From NCBI GenBank assembly GCA_003342815.1, contig PTEX01000294.1, positions 1 through 64,000 of the forward strand: a stretch of 64,000 bases of DNA, written 5' to 3'. A program made the position numbers and the translations under genes. Below are positions 30,370-41,900 of this stretch, piece after piece (positions within the stretch are counted from its first letter, which is position 1; the number at the start of each line of letters is the position of its first letter). The notes beneath the pieces were generated by a model. It worked only from the letters and a program-made list of their open reading frames with translations. It searched no databases and had not been told where the DNA came from. The stretch is from Eudromia elegans (Eukaryota > Chordata > Aves > Tinamiformes > Tinamidae).

Positions 30370-31157
30370 CTTCAGGTGGCTTCTAGCTCTTTTTGGGGAG
30401 TTTTAATGTGCTGTGTGTTCCCAGACAGGTGAGAAACAGCCCCACTGCTCCTGACTCTGTGGGGCTTTCACTCCTTGATCCTTATGAATGCAGAATATTA
30501 GAAGACAGTGGTGTGCAAAGATGCCAACCAGATACCTCTGACCTATTAAAAAACAGTGGTTGAGGCATAGATTTCATTTTATTTATCCCGCACAAGATAA
30601 TACCACCCTGGTGCATTCCAGGCACCCTGATCTGACGCTGACGGATATAATAAAGGGGATCGATGATTTTAATGAAAACTGCAGTTCAAGGAGGCCTAGA
30701 AGCCAGGGGAAAATTTGCTGGTTTTGGTACAACAGGTTCTCAAGGTAGAAACCGTCACAGGTTTCTCCGCTGTGGGATTCCTCAGAGGTGCTCCGGGCCT
30801 CCTTTGGGGAGGATTATCCAGGTTTTCGTCACTGCATGGATATTATTAGGGGAGGACTGTGCTGGGCTGCCCGCCCAGGGCCACCCTGCACCTCGCTAGC
30901 TGCCAGAATGAGCAAATACTTCCGCTTTCAGAGCGTTCCCTCCCCTCTCCTTAGAGCCCAAACCTGTAACAGGGCAGTGCCTGAAGGCAGCCGGAGCCTC
31001 CGGAGCAGCAGCAGCACTTGGAAAAACAAAAGAAAAAAAAAAAAACCAGCAAGCAAAGAGACCCCAAGCAGCAAAGGACGGGAGCAGGGCCAGGAGTCCC
31101 ACGGCAGCAAGTCAAGACCAGGTGGGACTGAGCACGGCTGCCCCGGCTCTAGGGGAG

Positions 31158-34100
31158 ATGAGCATTTCCTCGCAGCACAAGCCCCTGGGCAAGCAGGTCA
31201 CCAGCAGCCTGCAGATGGTGAGTGGAGCACGGGCTGGGGTGCTGGGGACACGTTATGGTGCTTTTCCTCCTCACCTGCTGTTTAAAAGACACTAGAGAGG
31301 GCCGGGTATTTGGCCGAGGGGGAAAACCTGGGTAAGAAGCTGTGTCTGACTCATTCTTTTGCACCGGCTGGTTCGCAGAAGAGCCACGTCTCTCCCTGGG
31401 ACGCAAGATCTGGCCACAGCAAATAACGCGAGTGGTTCTTTCTCTCCTTTGACAAGAAATGGGATTAGTTTGAGGCCAACTAAAATGAGCTTTGGCTTTG
31501 TTTGAACAGTCCTTAGAGTCTCTGATGATACAAAAGTGACCCTGGGCTTTCGATCTGCAGAATCTTCAGCTTGGAGCAATAGTTTCTCTAAAGAAAAATC
31601 AGTGAGAATCACAGGAAGAATAAAGAAAATAAGTGGGAGTAGCAAGCAGAAAACTATCAGGCAGAAATTAGGGCTGGCATCAGGTGATGTTTTTTCTTTT
31701 TCCTCTTCTCTACTCTTAATCTATTACTAGCTGATTTGCCTTCTCTTTCCCTACTATAAAAGTCTGTTCTCTTTATCTTGCACCTGGGGCACAGAGAGGT
31801 GGAATTATTTCTTAATATCACCAGGTGGTTAATTACAGAGCTGGGAATCAACCAGTCCCTGTAATTCCCATCATCTGGGAATCAGCCCAAAGATGTGAGT
31901 CCAGATCTGACTGAACATCACACTAGTTGGGCTTAGTGAAGAGTAAGTTTTGCTGGGATAAGAATGGTAAGTGCTGTGAACCATTTGACCTGCTCTCTGG
32001 ACAAGGAGGCAAGGCTCAGCAGTGTGCTATGCTCCTGTCAAGGGATCTCTGTTAAGAAGTAAAGCTGAACAGCTTGTTGCTACTTGGACTAATGGCAAAT
32101 TTCCCTAATTGGGAGACTTTATTCAAGAGAGAGCTTTGGGCTGTGTGGTTTTGTAGGTGGAAATCACTAGGTGCTCCTAAGCAAGAGCATTTTATGCTCC
32201 TCTGGTGTAAATGGCTGTTCTGGAGGCAAAGCTGCTGAGGTTGTTGCAAAACAATCTTGCAGCTGGGTTGTGGGGATGCAATTTGCCTGGCTTGTTGAGG
32301 CTGTGAGCTTGCTCCTGCTAAATCTGACAGTTTGAGGCTTTCTAAAAGGGGAAAACCTCCCCTTTCTTCCTTTCTTCTCTTAGTGCCTTTGTTTTGCCAG
32401 CTCTGTTGCTTGCGAAGTCCTCCGCTTGCCAGTTCAGCTCTGCGAATCGAAGCAGAGCCGGAGCTGGCGCAAGGTGAGCGCCACAAGCGCGTAGGTGGCG
32501 ACGAGGACGGAAAGGGGAGCGGGTGGCAGCTCGCGTCACGGCGGCTCCGCGCCCGCGAGGCACGCTGGGCTGCATCCAGCTCGGCACCTAAGTACACGTT
32601 AGGCTGCAAGCATGTGACCAGCGGCACCGATCCCTGCGTGACCCAGCGCGAGCGAGAGCAGCTGAGCTGCTGGAAAAACACCATGTTAGTGCTGGTGGCA
32701 CCTCGCCAAGGGCAGGCGTGGGGCTAGCCCGGCACATGCCGGCGCTGCCTTGTCCCTTCTGCTTTTGTTGGGCTGAGCACTATGGAAACTGCCTGAGAGC
32801 AAAGGGAGGCTGTTAAATGCACCCCATGGTCAGGAAGGTCATCACAAGCCAGGCCAGGTTCAGCTTTTCTGGGCTCTCAGCCCACCTCCAATTATATATA
32901 TATATATTATTTTTTTCCTGAGAGCAATAGCTTTAATGCATAGTGGCCCATGCAAACAAACCCAAAGCTTTATCTCCTTAAATTCATTTCACCAATTCAG
33001 TTGCACCAATTATTTTCCAGCTGAAGCTATCACATATTTTTAAGTTTCATACAAAGTTGTTGTGCCTGGCTGCAGGCAAGAGTTTAGTGTCTTAGTTGTG
33101 AGTTTATAGGTAATCCCTCTCAAAAAAAGGAGAAACCTAATCTTGCATGTTAATAAAGTTTCAAAGAACTTCAGTTCTGACCTTTTGAGGGGAAAACACA
33201 AAATCAGGAGAGGGGGAACTGGACATCTTTTCTACTCAGTCCTTGTCCCTTTACGCTGAAGCACCAGGTGAGTGAGAGCTCAGATCACCAGGGCCACCTG
33301 TGGGATCACTTGATCCCACTTGGGTGGACTTAGGAGATCCACATAGATCCATCAGTCTTAGTGGCCTTAACAACAGCTTCCCAAGTGACCCTGGACAACT
33401 GCTTGTTCCTCTTCCCCACTGGGGCAAAGTGGGGAAGTCCTGAAGATGTGGTCAAGACTAATCATTTGGGGGAAAAAAACCAAGCATCTGCTGCTCTGAT
33501 TTTGGGGGCTATGCCCATATCCTGCATCTGCTCCGTAGCAAAAAAGGGCCTGTAGCAGATGGCTGGATGTTCCCATCTGTCAACGATGAGATGGGGCTCA
33601 TATATTGCTGAACACTGCAGTATTTTCCAGCTGCAATCCAATATTCCCCCTCCCCGACCCTTCCGTGCTGACTGTTTCGGAAAGGTAATTCGTGCCGTTT
33701 CTGTCCCCTTGCGCCCTTTGCAGCTGTCGCCCATCGTGGAGCTGAACGTCGGCGGGGAGATGTACACGACGACGCTGAGCACCTTGAAGAAACACCCCGG
33801 CTCCAAGCTCGCCGAGATGTTCACCGGCCAGCCCAAGCTGCGCACCGACTCCGAAGGGAGGTTCTTCATCGACCGGCCCGGCACTTATTTCAAATACATC
33901 CTGGAGTACCTGCGGAGCAACCAGGTGCCCACGCAGTGCGTCCAGGATGTGTACAGGGAGGCCTTGTTCTACGACATCGAGCCCCTCGTCAAGCAGCTGG
34001 AGGACTCGCCGCAGATCTTCGGCGAGCTGGTGGCCAGGAAGCAATTCCTGGCCCGGGTGCCCGGCTACAGCGAGAACCTCGAGCTCATGATCCGCATCGC

Positions 34101-34395
34101 CAGGGCGGAGGCGGTGGCGTCGCGACGCTCCAGCGTCATCGTGTGCGTGGTGCGCACCGAGGAGGACGCCGCCAAGTGCCGCGACGCCTTGAGCGCCTTG
34201 GACACGGACAAGAGATCCGTGGTGAAATTCGGCCCCTGGAAGGCCAGCCCCGGTATTCCCGACCTGCTGGACTGCATTCAGATGGACGTGGAGGCCAAGG
34301 GGTACAACGTCTCCTTTCAGCCCCACGTTGCCGAGAAAGGGTTTCGCTTCAAGTCCCACGACTTCTTCTACAAGTTCCTCTTCACCTGGTGGTAG
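31158..34395 (+). CDS. KCTD14: KCTD14, BTB/POZ domain protein (exon 1 proposed)
   Basis: Exon 2 (33724-34395, acceptor ccctttgcag) is certain. It encodes a KCTD T1/BTB domain starting IVELNVGGEMYTTTLSTL, with GRFFIDRPGTYFKYILEYLR and QVPTQ...VYREALFYDIEPLVKQLED. The C-terminal part has VPGYSENLELMIRIARAEA, VVKFGPWKA and the closing FTWW motif typical of this KCTD branch. Its function is poorly known; relatives act as cullin-3 adaptors. Exon 2 has no suitable ATG before the BTB domain. I propose exon 1 at 31158-31217 (MSISSQHKPLGKQVTSSLQM), with a strong ATG|GTGAGT donor and phase 0, giving 243 aa versus about 255 in human. The alternative is an ATG at 33559 in a frame that reads through the intron into exon 2. 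Position between THRSP and INTS4 matches mammals. Confidence 0.85.
32395..32700 (+). promoter_or_regulatory. CpG-rich island inside KCTD14 intron 1
   Basis: A local CpG-rich stretch lies inside otherwise AT-rich intron sequence. It contains a good splice donor, CTGGCGCAAG|GTGAGC, at about 32474. It could be an alternative promoter with a noncoding first exon for KCTD14. No ATG in the right phase precedes the donor. Confidence 0.35.
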
Positions 34396-35740
34396 CCGAG
34401 GGCCACCACCGACGGGGCATGGAGAAAAGCAGGTTTTCCAGCAGATTGACCCGGGCTCTGGAGACTAAGCCAGGACTGCTGCAGAGAGGGGCAGAGATGC
34501 ACGGGCCAGGGAAGGAGTTTCCTCGGCTGTCTTGCCTAATTAAACAGCACTAACGAGCCACCATTAGTGCATTTAAAAACATATATGTATCGATGTGTGG
34601 TATGACCTTTTCCGAAATGCTTACTCCTTTTTGCACCTCTTAATTATTTTTTTTCTGGCTATATTGAGGAGTAACAGACCCCACAGAAGCAATCCAATCA
34701 TCAAGAAAAGCATGAAATTTATTTTATGTGTTGCGGACCATTATATAAGTTTTTATATGCGATTAATTTGGCGCTGCTTCTGTATTGCCAGGTATGATCC
34801 TTTCCGGTGAAAAAAATCACCTGCAATTCCAGTGGAATCAGTAAAAGTGCCTTAATTTCTCCCAACTTCAATTGGGATCCTTCACAAGAAGCCCAAAGCT
34901 CCGGCTCTCATTCTTTCACATACCACATCCTAGGTTTAAAAGACACGATTTTGGTGTCCCACTCTCTCCCCTTGCTCCTCCAGCAGCCAGCCTGTTCTCC
35001 AGCCCGTGTATTTATTATTATTATTTATTATTTATTCTGAAGTAAGGACACAACCCTGCGCTATGGTGCGGGATCAACGCAAGGTAAAAATGCTGTTACG
35101 GATCCGAGGGGCTGAGGATCTAATGGCACCCACTTCTTTCTCATGCAGCACTGTTAGCTCCTGCCCTTGTGACATCTATTATTATTATTATTATTATTTA
35201 AAATAAAAGCTTCTGTAAGAGTAGGGAAAACTCAGTGATTTGCCTGGAAAGAAGTACTGCCAAAGCCTAGGGCCTCGGTGGGGATTTTGCTCTAAAGGAC
35301 ACTGGACTGGGTCCTACCTCATTTTTAAAAGAATGAATATTCCAAAGTTGTGTATTTTTTTGTCGTTTGTTTGTTTGTTTGTTTGTTTGTTTTCAGTCAC
35401 TCTGGGGATATCACAAAATAAACAGGACTTTATCTGGAACATGGCTGTGCTTCCTTTTCTTCTTGAGGTACACGTTTCTTCCAGTCGTGGGCCAGAACCG
35501 GCAGGTTGTTCAATAAACATGCTTGGAAAATGCTCGGAATGTCACAAAAACGCCTCATTTACTGATCTACCCCCAAACAAAAACCCAACCCCGCTCCTCG
35601 TTATGTCTCCTTTTTGGCTCGGATTTCCTTCCCCCTCCTGCCTATCTGGTCCCTAGCAGGTTTTGGGGGCTTAAAAAACCGCAGGAGAGCGGGTATTTTG
35701 GGGTTAAAAAGCGCTGGAACGGGTGTTTACAGGGCCTGCA
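34396..35740. other. KCTD14 3' UTR and intergenic DNA before INTS4
   Basis: No gene is seen. AATAAA hexamers at 35202-35207 and 35512-35517 are candidate KCTD14 polyadenylation signals. Microsatellites are an ATT/ATTT run at about 35011-35036, (ATT)7 at 35178-35198 and (GTTT)7 at 35365-35392. Confidence 0.55.
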
Positions 35741-35953
35741 GGCCGCCGTAAGGCGCCGCCGTTCCCATGGCAACAGGGCACCTCTGCCCCCGCCCTTCCG
35801 GCTCTCTTACCATAGAGTGTGACCTCCAGGCCTGGCAAGAGAGGCCATGGCGTCGGCCCGTCACGCCGGGTAACTCTATGGTTTCCCGTTCGGAGCGGGG
35901 AGGCGGCTGCGTACGGCGGCCGCGGAGGGTCAGGCCGAGGCTAGGCAGGCACC
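35741..35953 (+). promoter_or_regulatory. INTS4: INTS4 CpG promoter with RFX-like X-box
   Basis: CpG-rich and TATA-less. GTTCCCATGGCAAC at 35761-35774 differs by one base from the palindromic RFX X-box GTTGCCATGGCAAC. A perfect 10-bp inverted repeat, ACCATAGAGT at 35809-35818 and ACTCTATGGT at 35873-35882, flanks 54 bases. The start codon follows at 35954. RFX binding is inferred from the motif alone. Confidence 0.6.
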
Positions 35954-38900
35954 ATGGCGGCGCACCTGAAGAAACGCGTGTACGAGGAGTTCACCAAGGT
36001 GGTCCAGGTACCGGAACGGGGCCCGGACCCGGATGACCCGGCGCGGGGAGCCCCTGGAGCCCCGGCAGGGGCAGGGAGGCCGCCCGAGGCTGCTACGCTT
36101 GACCCGTAGAGTGGGGCCTGCACCGGGCAGAAACCGCCACCATTTTGGGGGGCAAGGGGACGGACAGTGTCCCCAAAGCCACCATTTCGTGGCGCCGAGG
36201 ACAGTGTCCCTGCCCATTGCAGAGCGCGGGCAGCAGGTCGGGCTTTGCGCGGGGAAGGGGCGGGTTGGGGCTCGGCCGCGTGCCCTCAGAGCGCTTCCCT
36301 GCCCGCCCCGCAGCAGCAGCACGAGGAGCTGTCGGCCAAGAAGCTGCGCCTCGCCAAGCCCAGCAAGTCGGCGGCGCTGCACGTGGACCTGTGCAAGGCG
36401 GCGTCGCCCGCCGACGCGCTCCAGCACCTGCTGCACTTCGCCCGCCGGCCCGTGGAGGTGGAGAGCGTGGAGGGCGTCGTGCGCATCCTGCTTGAGCACT
36501 ACTACAAGGTAGCGGGGCGAGCGGGTTCCCAACGTGGCTCTCTTGGCCCCTAGAAAGGTGGTGGAGTCCATGGACTCGACCTTGAAGGTCTTTTCCAACT
36601 ATAAAGATTCCATGCGGAACTGCTGCGTCGCTCGCCTGGATCTGGCCTGTGTTTTTTGCCAGCCCCATATGAAAACAGTGACCCATTCCCCACGTGACTA
36701 CTGCTTGTGTCACATCCCAGTATTTTCATGTGACAGCTGCCAAGAATGTGAGTCACATTATCCCCACAGATCACCCCCCATAGGCAGTTTGAAGTTAAAA
36801 AGACACAGACACAAGAGGTCTCAAGAAATTGTCTGGAGCACCAAACTGTGTAAATCAGCCCCAGCTTTGAGTCCTTCCTAGCCCACATTTCCTTGTCTTG
36901 CTCTTAATTTCCTCGAACTGTGGAGTAATTTTTTGCTTGTGGTGTGGTCAGGACAGTGTTAGTGTGATGCTTCTGAAAAACTTTGCATCTTTTCAACAAT
37001 TGAATATTAACAGAAAAGTAGCAAGGAAAATATTGTATGCATCGTAGTACCTACACACTGGTCTTTCAGTTGGTGAATCAAAACTTTATTGTAGCTAAAA
37101 GCTATGTTGCAGGCTCAAAGTGTCCTCATAAGTGTCCTTGTGCTGTTTCTAGCTTGTTTATGTTTACCTTTATTTTGAATTGATGCTTAAACTCTTAAGT
37201 TGTGTTTTCCTTTTTTCCTATGCTTTACCTGCTTCTGGTTACATATTGAGAATGTTTTACATATTTATCTCATTTTATTCTTTTTCTAAATTTCTTTTCA
37301 TTGTTGTGCTGGTCTCTAAAATCTGCTACTTAAAGCCCTTAACTTGCTGTTGTTCCATGGCTTTCCAAGGATAAAATTTTGGTTCCTGATCAAGTAGTGC
37401 TGTTGAAGTTTCTATGTTGCAACCTGTGTCAGAAGGAAGACTTTTAAATTTACAGCTCAAATCCAATTTAGGTGTTTAAGTCACAGCTTGTGACAGAAAT
37501 CAGATTTTAAAAATTATGGCAATCCTATAGGTGCCACTATTTTGCTTAAGGTAAACCTGTTGTAACAAACTTGTTTGCTAGTACTGCTAGAAAGCTAGCA
37601 CTTAAACAGGTCCTTCAAAAACCTAACACTGTCAGCGGTAGCTGCTGTGGAAGTTGTACGATGATGCACTGGTCAGTATTTTGTTAAGGTGATTTTTGAA
37701 ACCTCCTGCCCATCCGTTATATATCTTTATGTTCTGATAACTCTAAAACTGTAAGCTAATACTGCTGTCAAACACTGTGTGCTCAAACTGTGGTCTGTGC
37801 TGACCCTAAAAGTCTCTTTGTGACTCCTAAGCACAGCCAGGATTGGTGGTTAGAGACACCTCACTTATTGGTGTTATGATCTTGGAGACAGTAGTTGGAT
37901 CCTTAGGATATTAGCCTCAGCTTCTCTGAGTTCCTTCCAATGAGAAGGAAGGAGAAAATGCCCTTTTGTGGGGCAAGCTGTTCGTAACTCGGTAAGGATA
38001 AAACTGCAGATTTTATTCATAAAATTCTTGAAAATGCCTTTATGAAAAGTATAGAGTCCAAACTTCTTTTAGCTTTTTTTACCCTATTTTCAATATTTCT
38101 AACATTAGGATGTAAGAAAGAGCCTCTGTATAGAACCAGAAGTGCTGTTGTGTGCCTAAATCTTCAGTGTTCAAATTAATAACTCATGAAATACTTTTTC
38201 AAAAATGAATTTAGAGTGAAGGCCGGTTTGTGAGGCTTATTTGTCTAATTATCACCATTTTTGTTCTGTTATTTTGACTTATATGTCAGGTGCATATATC
38301 TACACATTTGTTCCTCTTACTTTTTAGCTTGCTCTGCTAGTCTGCTTTCTTTTTTGTTGTCAAATTCACAGGATTTCTCCCCACTGTTAAAGGAAACAAC
38401 TATTTCCCCCTAGTCTGTAGATTCAGATGCTTATCAAAGGTTAAGAGATCATCAATCTCTGTTCATTTTCTAAACCCTTTGCAAGTTTTTAATGAAATAA
38501 TGGAATAATTTAATCTTGACAACAGTGATTTTTTACGATATTTGAAAAACCTGATAGCCTTCTATGGTGGGATGACTGGCTAGATGGAGGAGAGCCTTGA
38601 ATGTTGTCTACCTTGACTTCAGCAAGACTTTTGACACAGTCTCCCTTAACATCCTCATAAGAAAGCTCCAGAAGTGTGGATTGGACGTATGGACCACGAG
38701 GTGGATCAAGAACTGACTGGTTGGCAGAGCTCAGATGGAGATGATAAACAGGACTGAGTCTAGTTGGAGGCCTGTGGCCAGTGGTGCCCCCCAGGGGTCA
38801 GGGCTGAGCCCACAGCTGTGGAAATTATTCATCAATGAGTTGGACAAGGGCACAGAGGGCACCCTGAGCCAGTTCACTGATGATACCAAACTAGGTGGAG

Positions 38901-41900
38901 TGGCCGACTCTCCAGACAGCTGTGCTGCCATCCAAAAGAACTTAGGTTGGAGAGTTGGGCAGAGGGGAACCTCATGAGATTCAACAAGAACAAGTGCAGG
39001 GTCCTGCACCTGAGCAGAAATAACCCCAGGCACCAGCACAGACTAGGGGCTACCCTGCTGGAAAGCAGCTTCACGAAGAAGGATCTGGGAGTGACACCAG
39101 GTTCCCCACGAGGTCACATTGCTGTGGGCAAGGAGACTGATGGGCTCCTAGCTGCACCAGGAGAAGCATTGCCAGCAGATTGAGGAGTGGGATCCTGCCC
39201 CTCTGCTCAGCTCTGGTGAGGCTACACCTGGACTATTGGGGGCAGCTCTGGGCTCCCCAGGACAAGAGGGATGTGGAGCTCCTAGAGAGTGGCCAGCACA
39301 GAGCAATGAAAATGATTAAGGGACTGGGGCATCTACTGTGAGGAAAAGTTTAATAGGCCGGGCCTGTTTAGCCTGGAGAAGACAGAAGGGAGTTCTGATC
39401 AATATGTGCAAATACTGGAGGGGGGGAGGAGGCAGCCAAAGTCTTCTTGGTGGTGGCTGGTGACAGGACAGGGGGTAATGGATGCAGGTTGAACCCCAGG
39501 CAGTTCCATGTCCATGTGAGGAAGAACTTCTTTGCTGTGAGGGTGCTGGAGCTGTGGAACAGGCTGCCCAGAGAGGTTGTAGAGACTCCTGTTCCGGAGA
39601 TATTCAAAGCCACCTGGATGCGCCTGGGTGCCCTGTGCTCTGGGTGTCCCTGCTGGAGCAGGGGGTTAGACTGGATGATTTCTAGAGGTCCCTTCCAACC
39701 TCAACTCTTCTGTGATTCTGTATCTGAAAACTTAGTTGTTCAAAATATGAATTTTCAAAGAATATGAAAGCAATTTTGAGGAATGGAAGTATTAGTGAAA
39801 TAATTATTTCAAAAGTGTCTGGATGCTGCCACAGAAAGATTTGAGTATGGTTATTTTTTTTACCGTGTGATAGAAGAGTATATGTAAGATAGAAAAGACA
39901 GAAATATAGGTGAGGAAGCAGAATGGCAGGGAAATTAAAATCCCATGTGTTAAATTCTATATGGATCCTACCTGTGTGTAGCCTTTTTTACTTTTCAAGT
40001 GAGGAATGGTTGAGGATAACTGTTGTTACTTTCATTGCAGGAGAATGATGCCTCTGTCAGATTGAAGATTGCTTCCTTGCTGGGTTTGTTATCGAAAACT
40101 GCAGGATTTTCCCCAGACTGCATTATGGATGATGCCATCAACACACTTCAGAATGAGAGTAAGTCAGATGTTTCAAATTGTGTCAAGATCAAGGCAGAAT
40201 CATGTAGACTTTAGGAAACATCTGAAATGTATAGTTGGGAATTATTGCTCAGAGTACTTGTTTTGTACTTTTGTGAGCAGTGGCAGAAAATATCATCTTC
40301 TGAGGATAAGAAACATTTTCCTCGAAGCTGTCTACTGTATATCTCTTTATTTTGGGGGAGGATGCTTTTGCATCCCTTTTGCATCTCTTTGTAGAAGGTC
40401 TTGCTGAAAGTGGAGTGTCTTCCTGTTGCAGGTGTTGCAGGCCAGCCCATCTGAATTAATGCAAGAATGTGTTTATTTATGATCCTTTGTTTTTCAAAAA
40501 ATGTATATTTTTGTTTATTTTAATGTCTTATTTACCGTCATGTGCTTTACTTGCTGCAGTTCAATTTTATTTTAAGATAATGCAGAGGTAGCCTAGGACG
40601 AAGAGGGGTGAGTCAGCAGTGAAGTACACACTACATCCTGGGCTGAATTAACAGCAGCATAACCAGTAGGTCAAGATTATTCCCTTTTACTCGGTGCTGC
40701 TTAGATGACATCTGAGATACTGCATCCGGTTTCAGGTTCTTCAGTACAGGAGAGATGTTGATAAGGTTGAGTGAGTTCAGCAGAGCACCGCTAAGGTGGT
40801 TGGGGCTGCAGTGTGCAGGACAAATCTGAGGAAACGGCGCTTGTTTGGTCCAGGGGAGAATCTGGACCTGAATGATTTTGCCTCTCATGAGGTACCTCTG
40901 GAGCTATGAAGTCTTTCACTGTTTTGCTTTGCAGAGTCTCACCAAGTCCTTGCTCAGCTACTGGATACTCTCTTGGTAATTGGCACAAAACTTACGGAGA
41001 ATCCTCCTGTCAGAATGAGACTGGTGGAGGTAGCCTGCAAGGTAGCGTAGCCTTCCTGAGCAAATAAATACTGTGCAATGGCAAGACTCTGCTCTTGCAT
41101 GAATTTGAGTTGAGTCTGGGTTGGGAAGGGGCACCCAGTTCTTTATGGAGGAAAAGAACAACCTGAAACTGCACAGGGTATGAGCACCATGTCAAGTCTG
41201 TTTGAGGAGTCTATAAATGACAGCAGTGTTTGTGAGAGATCTTTGAATTTTCTCTTTCTCTAGGTGCTATATAAACATTTTTGTGTTGAGTAGATGACGT
41301 TTGGTTACGCAACTAAAAATATGGCTTGATAAATAGCTCCTTTCATTAACAGAAAGGTTCTTCTTGAGGACAAAAAGCAATTAAAAATGTTTAAACTATG
41401 CATATGGGTTATTTTGAATTAAATATTCATCACTGCAACAGGAGAAAAAAGTCAATGTTTAATTTTTTTTTTTTTAAATGGGATAAGAAGAGATTAAGAG
41501 GTAACTCCTAACAGTTACAAATGTTAGCACTTTAACAGTTTTTTTTTATCTCTTAATCTCTTCTGTTCCATAGCATCTGACAGATTCGTCCCATGGTGTA
41601 AGGAATAAATGTCTTCAGTTAATTGGCTGTCTTGGACCAGTGGAAAAAGGTGTTGCAAAAGAAGTTGAAAGCCAGTCTGCCAAAGATGTCCAGAAGATCA
41701 TAGGGGATCACTTTAATGACCAGGACCCTCGTGTTAGGACTGCAGCTATAAAAGCCATGGTAAATATTGCTTGGCTAATGAAGTGAGCTATGTGGGTTGT
41801 GCCAGGAAGCTGATAGGAATGAAAGGATAGGTGACATGAAATGATAGGATTGCTGACAATATCCATTTTGGCTATATCAGGGAAAGCTGTAGTCAAAGGT

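Larger units (their letters stand above)
27063..31157. other. Intergenic region upstream of KCTD14
   Basis: About 4 kb with no firm gene. It includes a 42-bp tandem duplication (30282-30323 and 30328-30369) and a possible spliced transcript at 29780-30142. The last 300 bases are GC-richer and lead into the proposed KCTD14 first exon. Confidence 0.5.

Noticed and set aside
33559..33723. ATG at 33559 as the KCTD14 start
   Set aside because: The frame crosses a good acceptor (ccctttgcag), and the extension shows no resemblance to KCTD proteins. A phase-matched upstream exon fits better.
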